Positions 1-9,967 of a stretch of DNA of 64,000 nucleotides are shown here, in pieces (the first letter of the stretch is position 1; every line of letters begins with the position of its first letter). The notes beneath the pieces were generated by a model. The model searched no databases. It saw only the letters and a program-made list of their open reading frames with translations, and was not told where the DNA came from. The translations under genes were made by a program, and so were the position numbers. Source of the DNA: JBDNJM01 sp041687755 (lineage in GTDB: Bacteria; Planctomycetota; UBA1135; GCA-002686595); contig JBDNJM010000164.1 of assembly GCA_041687755.1 (NCBI GenBank), forward strand, positions 16,426-80,425, read 5' to 3'.

Positions 1-1
1 G

Positions 2-538
2 TTAGCGGCTCGCGCGACGACTCGCTTCGGCATGTTTTCCTGTCGACAAGACCTGCCGGCCCTGAACCGCTGGCTCTCCAGGTACCTGTGTCTGACGAGT
101 CACTTCGGTTGCGGGCATCTGGAGATCGCGTTCTACGACGACGGCGCGCAGCTCACGATCTTCGCCGTGCGCAACACGGCCCGCTCGAACGCTCAGCGCC
201 TGGGCTGGCGCAGAATCGCGAAGCGGCTTAGATCGGAACGCTCGGACCTGCGCGCCGTGCGCGCCCTGATCAATGAACTCGAATGCGCCGGTACGTCGGT
301 GCGCTTGGCGCCGGCAACCCAGTGCGTCGCGCTTGCGCTGAATCCGCGGCTCGTTCCGCGACCGTCGTTGGCGAAGACTCGCGCCGCGCTGGGACGGAAG
401 TACCGCCGCCTGCCCCGTGCCCTGGGGATGACGCCGCCCCAGCCCGTCCACCCGCGCGCGTTCCGCGCCCTCGCTCACCGCGACTCGACGCCCACGCGGG
501 CCCGACCGCGGCTGCCTCTGACCTTCGTCGCCCGCTGA
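2..538 (+). CDS. Possible hypothetical protein, 5' end open to window edge
   Basis: An open frame runs from the first bases of the window to a TGA at 536-538. The first ATG is at 32, but the frame stays open upstream of it, so the gene may begin outside the window. Codons are strongly G/C at third positions like the real genes nearby, which is the only coding evidence. The middle part (reading HLEIAFYDDGAQLTIFAV) looks like a short beta-strand pair. The C-terminal third is Arg/Pro-rich and looks less protein-like. I recognise no family. It may equally be non-coding GC-rich sequence. Confidence 0.3.
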   Translation, partial: LAARATTRFGMFSCRQDLPALNRWLSRYLCLTSHFGCGHLEIAFYDDGAQLTIFAVRNTARSNAQRLGWRRIAKRLRSERSDLRAVRALINELECAGTSVRLAPATQCVALALNPRLVPRPSLAKTRAALGRKYRRLPRALGMTPPQPVHPRAFRALAHRDSTPTRARPRLPLTFVAR

Positions 539-592
539 CAGCGAATCGCTCGGCGCACCACGCGGTGCTCCCTGCCCCTCCCTATCCCAACC

Positions 593-2194
593 ATGCTGAC
601 CGGACTCCTGCTCGCCCTCGCCCCCGCGGCGCCCTGCCCGCCTGTCCAACAGGAGAAGCTCCGCGGCTACCTGGGCGTGCCCATGGAGCGCGTCGACGAG
701 GAGTTCGGCGGGGGCTTCTGCATGCACGTCGCTGCCTGGCCCCTGCTCGAGGAATACCCCGGCAACAAGTTTCAGACCGGCCTGTTCGGGACCTGGATGT
801 TCTCAAGCATGAGCGAGCCGAGGCCCCACTCCGAGGCCTACTCCGACATCGAGGGCGGGCTCGGCTGGTGGCGCGACACCCGCTTCGCCACGCCGACGCC
901 GAAGTTCATCATGGGCGGTGTCGCGCTGGACTTTCAGGCCTGGGCGAACGGACCCGGCGCGGGCAAGGGCCGCGACTGGAACAAGCCCTCGGGCAAGTAC
1001 GGCGTGGCGCAGCTCAGCCCCTGGATCCTGTGGCCGCCCGACGGCCTGAACCTGGCGCAGGGCACGTGCGGGGAACTGCTCGGCTATGGGTACCTGCCAC
1101 TGCCGCTGACGGAGCCCAAACCGACGACCGGCGGCGCCGAGGTGCCCACGGGCAACCAGTGCTGGACGCTGTTCCTCGACGCAGCGAACTTCAAGGGCCC
1201 GGTAGCCTTCTTCACCCCGCACTTCTTCGCTTCAGTCACGCAAGCACGCCCGGACTTGGCCGGTGAGTTCCTCGACGCCCGCCCGGCGGATCCCAACCGC
1301 CAGCTCCAGATGGAGACCCAGTACGTCCCATCTGCCGCCGCCGTGGACCGCCAGGGCCGGGCCTTCGCCCAAGTGGCGCCCACGCGTTTCCCCGTCGACG
1401 CGGAGGGCGAGTCCGTGTTGGTCCACCGCGTGACGTCGTTCCGCCGTCGCGCGCTCTGGCCCGCCGTTGAAGAGTGGTTCGCAGGCGCTCCTGTCCCGAC
1501 GACAACTATCGACCCCGAAGAGTCGGTCGTGCACTCTTTCAAGGGCGATTCCTGGTCCACCTGGACGATCGACTCCGAGGCCGTGGACGCCGCCGGCGCC
1601 GGCGAACCGCGCATCGACTGGACCGGGTTCGCCACGCTCCTCAACCAAGACCCGCACACGTTCGGATACAGCTGGGACGAGAGCCTCACAAGGACCCGCG
1701 TCGGCAAGGACCGCCTCTTGGTCACGCTCCCGGAGACCTACGAGCTGGAGCTGGACGGGGAGGAGAGCCGCTGGATGCCGCTCGGCAAGCGCCAGCGGCC
1801 GCCGGGCCAGCTGCGCAAGCAACTCGTGCTCCCCGAGCCGCCCGAATCAAACCCGCAGCCCTACACGACTCCGGATGACGGCTGTTGGAGCGAGCCCGGC
1901 CCGGTCGCTGGTCCGTTCGAGGCCGAGCTGGGCGACGGCAGCGTCGTGACCTACTCGTGGTATCGCTTCGCCGACCAACCGGCGCTGCTGAACGCGGGCC
2001 TGACCGCTGGGGAACGTGAGCAGCTCCAGGAGCGCGCGGAGCTGTTGCACCGCCACTGGACCCGCGAGCGCCAGTACCTGCCGCCGCCCACGCGCGGAAC
2101 ACTCGCCGAGCTGGACCCAGCGCTGATCGTCGAGCCCCCGCGAGGCTTCGAACTCGGCTACGTCCCGATCGTCACGCGCCAGGCCGCCCGCTAG
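593..2194 (+). CDS. Secreted protein of unknown function
   Basis: 533 residues from an ATG. The first 14 residues (MLTGLLLALAPAAP) are a short hydrophobic leader followed at once by Cys15; the context does not match a lipobox, so an ordinary signal peptide is more likely. The mature protein is rich in Trp, Pro and aromatic residues, with stretches such as GGLGWWRDTRFATPTPKF and SWSTWTIDSEAV, which suggests a compact extracytoplasmic beta-rich fold. No catalytic motif or known domain is recognisable. It stands upstream of a sigma factor/kinase pair on the same strand but is separated by about 160 bases, so co-transcription is not evident. Coding status is well supported by length and codon usage; function is unknown. 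Confidence 0.75.
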   Translation: MLTGLLLALAPAAPCPPVQQEKLRGYLGVPMERVDEEFGGGFCMHVAAWPLLEEYPGNKFQTGLFGTWMFSSMSEPRPHSEAYSDIEGGLGWWRDTRFATPTPKFIMGGVALDFQAWANGPGAGKGRDWNKPSGKYGVAQLSPWILWPPDGLNLAQGTCGELLGYGYLPLPLTEPKPTTGGAEVPTGNQCWTLFLDAANFKGPVAFFTPHFFASVTQARPDLAGEFLDARPADPNRQLQMETQYVPSAAAVDRQGRAFAQVAPTRFPVDAEGESVLVHRVTSFRRRALWPAVEEWFAGAPVPTTTIDPEESVVHSFKGDSWSTWTIDSEAVDAAGAGEPRIDWTGFATLLNQDPHTFGYSWDESLTRTRVGKDRLLVTLPETYELELDGEESRWMPLGKRQRPPGQLRKQLVLPEPPESNPQPYTTPDDGCWSEPGPVAGPFEAELGDGSVVTYSWYRFADQPALLNAGLTAGEREQLQERAELLHRHWTRERQYLPPPTRGTLAELDPALIVEPPRGFELGYVPIVTRQAAR

Positions 2195-2197
2195 GCT

Positions 2198-2223
2198 CGC
2201 CCGGTAACCCCGCCCGGTAGCCC
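2198..2223. repeat. Two tandem 13-nt units after the secreted-protein gene
   Basis: CGCCCGGTAACCC is followed directly by CGCCCGGTAGCCC, then by a partial third unit CGCCC. It lies just after the stop codon of the upstream gene. No function can be assigned. Confidence 0.45.
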
Positions 2224-2357
2224 CGCCCTTAGGGACCCGCCCATGGGCCAGCCGACCCCGAGCCGGGCCCAGCTGACGGGACGCCACGATTCGCACCTGC
2301 GAGCGCTTCCCCGAGCATTCGGGCCTACGATTGCGTCGAACCCCCGACTCATCTGCC

Positions 2358-3083
2358 GTGAGCTCCCCCACCTTTCAACCCACCCGCTGGTCCCTCTTGG
2401 CGGGCGCCGCCTCGGCGGACCCCGCCGTCCGCTGCGCGGCGCTTGAACGCTTGTGTGCCCAGTACTGGTTCCCGCTCTACGCCTACCTGAGGCGGGCGGG
2501 CCGAGACCCGGACCTGGCCGCCGACACCGTCCAGGGCCTGTTCGCTCATTTGCTCGAAGCGGGCTCCCTCGCCCGACTCGAACCCGGCAGCGGGAGCTTT
2601 CGCAGCTGGCTGCTCACCGCGCTGCAGAACTTCGAGCGGGATGCCTGGCGGCGTGCCCAGGCCGAAAAACGCGGCGGTGGACGCGCTCCGATCCCCATCG
2701 ACGCGCAGATGGGCGAGCGGCGCCTCGAGCTCCAGGGACCCGTCGAACGTGATCCTGAGGCCGCCTTCGAGCGCGCGTGGGCGCTTGAGACCCTTGGCCA
2801 GGCACGGCAGATGCTCGAGGCCGAGCTGCGCGAGACGGGGCAGCCGGCGCATCTGGGGCCGTTGGTTGCTACCGCCCTGGACGACACGGACGCCCGTTCC
2901 AGGACCAAACTGGCGGCCGAACTCGGGCTCACTCCGGTCACCCTGCGAGTCACGATCCACCGGCTGCGCACCCGCTATCGGGAGCTGCTGATTCTGATCG
3001 TTGCGGACTCCCTGGGCGAACGATCCGAGGCGGGCGAGGAGCTCCGGGCCCTGTCCCTCGCGCTGGCCGGAGAGAAATCCTGA
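2358..3083 (+). CDS. ECF-type RNA polymerase sigma factor
   Basis: An ECF sigma factor of the type paired with Ser/Thr kinases in planctomycetes. It begins with the family's usual FQPTRWSLL opening. Region 2 follows, with YWFPLYAYLRRAGRDPDLAA and the core-binding LLTALQNFERDAWRRAQ segment, roughly residues 25-105. Region 4, at about residues 180-215, carries the helix-turn-helix LAAELGLTPVTLRVTIHRLR. I chose the GTG at 2358 because homology starts immediately there; an in-frame TTG at 2331 is the other option. About 240 residues. The kinase gene that follows overlaps or abuts it, suggesting the pair works as one regulatory unit in which the kinase may control sigma activity. That last point is inferred from gene order. 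Confidence 0.88.
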   Translation: MSSPTFQPTRWSLLAGAASADPAVRCAALERLCAQYWFPLYAYLRRAGRDPDLAADTVQGLFAHLLEAGSLARLEPGSGSFRSWLLTALQNFERDAWRRAQAEKRGGGRAPIPIDAQMGERRLELQGPVERDPEAAFERAWALETLGQARQMLEAELRETGQPAHLGPLVATALDDTDARSRTKLAAELGLTPVTLRVTIHRLRTRYRELLILIVADSLGERSEAGEELRALSLALAGEKS

Positions 3084-4203
3084 GTTCGCCGGTAACGACT
3101 CGGCGCGTTCCGCGTGCCCTAGGGCGGAGAACCGCCCTAGGACACGTCCGCACCCCAGCTCGTCCTCGCCCGGCTCCGGAGCAGACCACCTCGCCGCTGC
3201 CGCCCGCCGCGCCGCGGAAGATCAACCTCTGGCCGAGCTCGCCCAGCGCCTCCAGGAGCAGCTCCCCGAGTACGAAGTCCGAGAGTGCATCGGTCGGGGG
3301 GCCATGGGGGCCGTGTACCACGCCTATCAGCGCTCCCTGGACCGCTCTGTCGCGATCAAGGTCTTGCTGCCGCCGTCGGGCGACGCCCCCGACTGGAGCG
3401 ACCGCTTCCGTCGCGAGGCCCAGGCGATGGCGCGCCTGAAGCACCCGGGCATCGTCACGGTCTTCGACTACGGTCAGGGCGGAGAGCTGGCCTGGCTGGT
3501 CCTGGAGCACGTCGAGGGAACCGATCTGCGCACCCTGATCGAAGAGGGCAACCTCACGCCCGCCGAGGCCCTGGGCCTAGTCCGGCCGATCTGCGATGCG
3601 CTGCAGTTCGCCCATGATCGAGGTGTGGTGCACCGCGACATCAAGCCGGAGAACGTGCTGCTGGACGTCGAGGGCAACGTGAAGCTGGTGGACTTCGGCC
3701 TGGCGAAATTGACCGACGCCAGCAGCGAGCACCGGCTGACCCGCTCGGGCCAGGCCATGGGGACTCCGCGCTACATGGCGCCCGAGCAGCTCGAGCGCCC
3801 GCTCGAAGTCGACCACCGCGCGGACATCTTCTCGTTGGGCGTCGTGCTCTACGAGCTGCTCACCGGTCAGGTGCCCGCCGGCGTGATCGAGCCGCCCTCC
3901 GCCAAGATCTCTATCGACGTTCGCCTGGACGAAGTCGTGCTGCGCACGCTGCAGCGCGAACCGTCCCGCCGCTACCAGAGCGCCCAGGCCCTCGGGCGCG
4001 ATCTGGAGCGGGATCCCAGCCCCTCGCCGGAGCTTGATCAGAAGGACCCCGTCGCCGTGGCTCGCCAGCGCGGGCTAATGAGCTCCCGGCCCCAGCCTCG
4101 GCCGGGCTTCACCACGGCCGACACCCTAGCCCTGGTCGTGCTCCCCGCCAGTCTGGTCGCCCTGCACCTTTACTCCCACCAGCCCACCGGCGACGCCCCC
4201 TGA
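3001..4203 (+). CDS. Serine/threonine protein kinase, C-terminal membrane anchor
   Basis: A Hanks-type kinase with all hallmarks intact. The Gly-rich loop is IGRGAMGAVYHA, the ATP lysine is in VAIKVL, the catalytic loop is HRDIKPENVLLD, followed by VDFGLAKL, the activation segment ending in MAPEQLE, and the DIFSLGVVLYELLTG helix. The C-terminus has one hydrophobic segment (TLALVVLPASLVALHLY), a likely membrane anchor with almost nothing beyond it. The start is unresolved. No in-frame ATG or GTG occurs between the sigma factor stop and the kinase core; the open frame begins at a TTG at 3001 inside the sigma gene. A strong hairpin (3113-3146) lies in the would-be N-terminal region. The kinase presumably signals envelope cues to its sigma partner. 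Confidence 0.85.
   Translation: MRTPWANDPRRARSSGPCPSRWPERNPEFAGNDSARSACPRAENRPRTRPHPSSSSPGSGADHLAAAARRAAEDQPLAELAQRLQEQLPEYEVRECIGRGAMGAVYHAYQRSLDRSVAIKVLLPPSGDAPDWSDRFRREAQAMARLKHPGIVTVFDYGQGGELAWLVLEHVEGTDLRTLIEEGNLTPAEALGLVRPICDALQFAHDRGVVHRDIKPENVLLDVEGNVKLVDFGLAKLTDASSEHRLTRSGQAMGTPRYMAPEQLERPLEVDHRADIFSLGVVLYELLTGQVPAGVIEPPSAKISIDVRLDEVVLRTLQREPSRRYQSAQALGRDLERDPSPSPELDQKDPVAVARQRGLMSSRPQPRPGFTTADTLALVVLPASLVALHLYSHQPTGDAP
3113..3146. other. Strong hairpin at sigma/kinase junction
   Basis: The inner stem CCTAGGGCGG (3118-3127) pairs perfectly with CCGCCCTAGG (3132-3141) around an AGAA loop. After one C/A mismatch, CGTG (3113-3116) pairs with CACG (3143-3146), making a 14-bp stem. No T-tract follows, so it is not a standard intrinsic terminator. 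It sits 30 bases after the sigma stop, in the stretch where the kinase start should be. It may set relative expression of the two genes at the RNA level. Confidence 0.55.
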
Positions 4204-4227
4204 TTTTATCCGATCCACAAAACGATC

Positions 4228-4713
4228 GTGAAGTTCGGCCTACTCTGGTGGGCCATGCCCGTCGCGACTCTCGTTCACCTCCGATTCGCGCGCGGCGGAA
4301 GAGCGTCCGTAGAGGTGCCGATGCCGCTCGTGCGCACCGTGTTCGCCCTGCTGATGACAGCCGCCAGCCTGCTCTCCCTCTCGGGCCTGTGGTCGCTCTA
4401 CGACCACGCCACGCAGGAGGACCTCAAGGTGGCCGTCCGAATCGAATCGCCCCCTGTCCAGGTGGGCGCCAAGCGACGCTTACACCTGGACCGCGCGGGC
4501 CGCCTCCGCCAGGCACTGTTCGTGCTGACGCTCGGGATCACGCTGACGCTCGCCGCGTGCCTTGTCGCAGAGGTTCGGATTGGCGATGGGTTCCCGATGG
4601 TGCTCACCATCATGGCCCTGGCGGTCGCGAGCGGCTTGATCTTGGCTGCGGGCACGGCCGGCCCAGCCCAGGCAGCCCGGAGGAACGTCAGCGGCAGCGT
4701 AGCGGCAGGCTGA
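4228..4713 (+). CDS. Small multi-pass membrane protein, unknown function
   Basis: 161 residues from a GTG, 24 bases after the kinase stop, so probably in the same transcript. About three to four hydrophobic segments are visible: near residues 4-18, 34-55 (LVRTVFALLMTAASLLSLSG), 94-115 (ALFVLTLGITLTLAACLVAE) and 120-143. A polar loop with several charged residues lies between the second and third. No family is recognised. Similar small membrane proteins often sit behind planctomycete kinase genes, but that does not assign a role. Confidence 0.6.
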   Translation: MKFGLLWWAMPVATLVHLRFARGGRASVEVPMPLVRTVFALLMTAASLLSLSGLWSLYDHATQEDLKVAVRIESPPVQVGAKRRLHLDRAGRLRQALFVLTLGITLTLAACLVAEVRIGDGFPMVLTIMALAVASGLILAAGTAGPAQAARRNVSGSVAAG

Positions 4714-5350
4714 TTGCCGCTACGGACGCGCGCTCACCCTTACAAGCGCCGGGCGAGCGATGCGCACCCAGACTCGGGGCCCCTCTTGAGCCGGGACCCC
4801 AGCAACGCCTCGCCAACCGATGGCACGCTTCAACAAGTTGAATCGATCTCGGCCCAGGCCGGAGCCAAGCAGATGGAACGTCGGGTAGCGGAGGCGCCCG
4901 GTACACGCCGTAGGCCGAAATCTCCGGGCGCCATTCACGAGAATGGACGCCTCGCCTTTGAGTCAGGATCGGAGCTCTCGAACGCCTTACCGCTACCCGG
5001 TTCCAAGCCCTTGTCGAGCCGCCGCGGACCGTGACTTGACCCCGATTGCCTCAGAGGACGTCCGCGTCGTGCACTCGGGTCACACGACGCCTTCAACACC
5101 GTCTCGACCCTCGGGCCGAAGTCCTTGGCTGGCAGGCACCTGCTGATCAGCGGCACATGCAGGGCCACGAATCGCGCACGGCGAGATCTCGAAGGGCGAG
5201 CGGGCCGAGCGATTCGGGCGAGACCTCACGAAGCCAGACGGCGGCGCCACCCGCCCGCGACCTCCGTCCCGCGAATCAGCCCGGGTCCCGTCGAATCAGC
5301 CCGGGCCCCACGCCCATCGGGCAGCACCCCGCGGCAGAATTCGGGCCGCC
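4714..5350. other. Convergent intergenic region
   Basis: About 640 bases between a plus-strand gene and a minus-strand gene that run toward each other. Only short, compositionally weak open frames are present, and none resembles a protein family. The one visible structure is a pair of direct repeats at 5272-5309. No clear terminator hairpin with a T-tract was seen. Confidence 0.5.
5272..5309. repeat. Two 18-nt direct repeats, 20-nt period
   Basis: CGAATCAGCCCGGGTCCC at 5272 is repeated at 5292 with one change (T to C at position 15), separated by two bases. It may be a simple tandem duplication or a paired binding site; nothing in the neighbourhood decides. Confidence 0.5.
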
Positions 5351-6070
5351 CTACTTGCCGCCCGAGTCTCCGGATACCGAGTAGCTCTCGAACTGCGCGG
5401 GAGCCAGGAAAAGCTCGAGCTGGGCGAGATGGGCCTCGCGGTCGCTGAGCTTGAGCTCGCCGAGGACCACCGGGTCTTCGCCCGCCTCCCAGCGTCGGGT
5501 CAGCTCCGCCTCGCGATCGTACTGGGCCAGGAGCGCCGAGCGCATCTGATCCGATTGACTCGGCGTGAGCTCCAGCCACGTCTCGACCTTCGGCATGGTC
5601 TCGTCCAAGCGCTCCAGCCGCTCCTCTTGCCAGGTGCGCACCTTGTCGGCGGCCTCATCCCTGAGGATCTCGGTGAGGCTCTCGGCCACCTGATCCCTGA
5701 AGCCCTCGGGCCCGGTCGTCAGCTCGGCCGCGAGCGCCTTGCCTCCCGCAAGCGCCTCACGTACCTCGTCCCGAAAGGCGTCGAACTCCTCCTGAGTCAC
5801 CGGGTCCTCCGCGTTCGTCGTCACCGGAGCTCGCGAACTCAAGTCAGGAACTGGCCGCAGCTCCAGAGCCGCAAGCCGATCGCGCAGGGCTCGATTCTCT
5901 TGCGTCAGCGCTTCCATGCGTCGCGCGAGGAAATCGTCGGGAGAGGACGCGACAGCAGCGGCCGGAGCGACCTCCGGGCGACCCGCAGAGGCACGACCGA
6001 GAAGGCTCGACGCCAGCGCAGCTACTCCTACGACCAGGGCGACGACCGAGAGGATGGACGGGGTCTTCAT
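5351..6070 (-). CDS. Membrane-anchored coiled-coil protein, unknown function
   Basis: 239 residues if translation starts at the ATG giving MKTPSILSVVALVVGVAALA; a longer start 30 bases upstream is possible but would put ten residues ahead of the hydrophobic segment. Residues 4-25 form a single N-terminal membrane anchor or signal. A heptad-like stretch around residues 45-75 (EALTQENRALRDRLAALEL) is a probable coiled coil. The rest is acidic and helical, and the C-terminal half includes TPSQSDQMRSALLAQYDREA. The ending resembles periplasmic Spy/CpxP-like helical proteins in style, but no diagnostic motif is present. It is alone on its strand, convergent with the kinase cluster. Confidence 0.7.
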   Translation of the reverse strand: MKTPSILSVVALVVGVAALASSLLGRASAGRPEVAPAAAVASSPDDFLARRMEALTQENRALRDRLAALELRPVPDLSSRAPVTTNAEDPVTQEEFDAFRDEVREALAGGKALAAELTTGPEGFRDQVAESLTEILRDEAADKVRTWQEERLERLDETMPKVETWLELTPSQSDQMRSALLAQYDREAELTRRWEAGEDPVVLGELKLSDREAHLAQLELFLAPAQFESYSVSGDSGGK

Positions 6071-6532
6071 GACATTCGTAAGAGGAAACGACGCGATCAA
6101 CGAATCGCTGGGGTCTCGGGCTCTAGAAGCTCGACACGCGGTATCTCTTTGTCCACAGGCAACTCCAAGATCTTCTGGCCCAGAATCTTACCCGTCGGCG
6201 CCCGAGCACAGCCCGAAGCTGAAGCCCGGAGCCGCCTCGACCTGGACACCCGCCCCGGGAGCCCCCAAGACGGACCGGTCCCCGACATGGAGTCGAGGCG
6301 CACCGGCGGGTCGAGGTGCACCAGCGCAGCGAAGTGCACCGGCAGAGCATACACCCCACATCCCCCACCCGCCCGAGCCCAGGCCCAAGCAGCCCCATCG
6401 GCCATACAGCCGTCACACCCCCCCACGTCTATCTCCCTGCGGGGCTGTCCGGGGGTTCGAAGTGCTCCAACCGCGCCAGCGGTTGGGCCAAAAACAACGA
6501 GGTTCGAATCCGACCCCCGCTACCTGAACGAG
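6071..6532. other. Intergenic region upstream of coiled-coil gene
   Basis: No convincing gene. Short open frames on both strands are Arg/Pro/Gly-rich. The part nearest 6071 should hold the promoter of the minus-strand coiled-coil gene, but no -35/-10 pair could be picked. An 8-bp perfect hairpin (CCAACCGC/GCGGTTGG) lies at 6467-6486. Bases 6501-6525 copy the tRNA-fMet 3' end in inverted orientation (listed separately). Confidence 0.45.
6501..6525 (+). repeat. Inverted partial copy of tRNA-fMet 3' end
   Basis: On the plus strand these 25 bases read GGTTCGAATCC, then GACCCCCGCTACCT. They match the last 25 bases of the minus-strand tRNA-fMet (6577-6601) with two differences. The T-loop and acceptor 3' strand are copied, but no matching T-stem 5' strand, anticodon arm or 5' acceptor strand is present, so it is not a working tRNA. 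Together with the tRNA it forms a long inverted repeat around the terminator hairpin. Confidence 0.6.
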
Positions 6533-6569
6533 AAGAACGGATGCCGGCCGTAGGCCTGCATCCGTTCTT
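6533..6569 (-). terminator. Intrinsic terminator of tRNA-fMet
   Basis: Arms 6533-6544 (AAGAACGGATGC) and 6558-6569 are perfectly complementary over 12 bp, with a further GGCC/GGCC inner stem and a three-base loop. On the minus strand it lies 7 bases past the tRNA CCA end and is followed by a pyrimidine-rich TTCTTCTCGTT. Position and strength make it the tRNA transcription terminator. Confidence 0.75.
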
Positions 6570-6576
6570 TGAGTGA

Positions 6577-6653
6577 TGGTAGCGGGGGTAGGATTCGAAC
6601 CTACGACCTCCGGGTTATGAGCCCGACGAGCTGCCAGACTGCTCCACCCCGCG
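6577..6653 (-). tRNA. Initiator tRNA-fMet (CAU)
   Basis: 77 bases including an encoded CCA. The minus-strand sequence begins CGCGGGGTGGAGCAG and follows bacterial initiator tRNA closely. The anticodon loop CTCATAA gives CAU. The anticodon stem carries the three consecutive G-C pairs (GGG/CCC) typical of initiators. The T-arm is GTAGG-TTCGAAT-CCTAC. The acceptor stem pairs at positions 2-7, and 1-72 is an unpaired C-U, whereas E. coli has C-A. An unpaired 1-72 is the initiator identity feature that permits formylation. D-stem and anticodon-stem match the E. coli pattern. Confidence 0.96.
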
Positions 6654-6806
6654 ACCGGTTCCATTGCTGGAACGCCGGGGAGTATATCCGGCGGCGGGAG
6701 CGGATCAACCCCGAAGAGGCCCGGGATTCGAAGTCGGTGCAGATTCTTTGCGCTCGGACCTCGGCCCTGCCGCTGCGATGCCCTGCTCGACCTCCGCATC
6801 GGAGCC

Positions 6807-9869
<3,063 letters not shown>

Positions 9870-9967
9870 AGAAGGCATCTATCGTACCAAGCGCGCCCCG
9901 GCGTGGAGTCCCGGAACCGCTTGGACGCCGGAGAGTCGCGCAGGCGAAACGCTGCGCTGCCGTGCTC

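Noticed and set aside
6438..6525. A second tRNA on the plus strand next to tRNA-fMet
   Set aside because: Only the T-loop and 3' acceptor strand are convincing. The T-stem has three mismatches, there is no anticodon arm, and the 5' acceptor strand does not pair cleanly.
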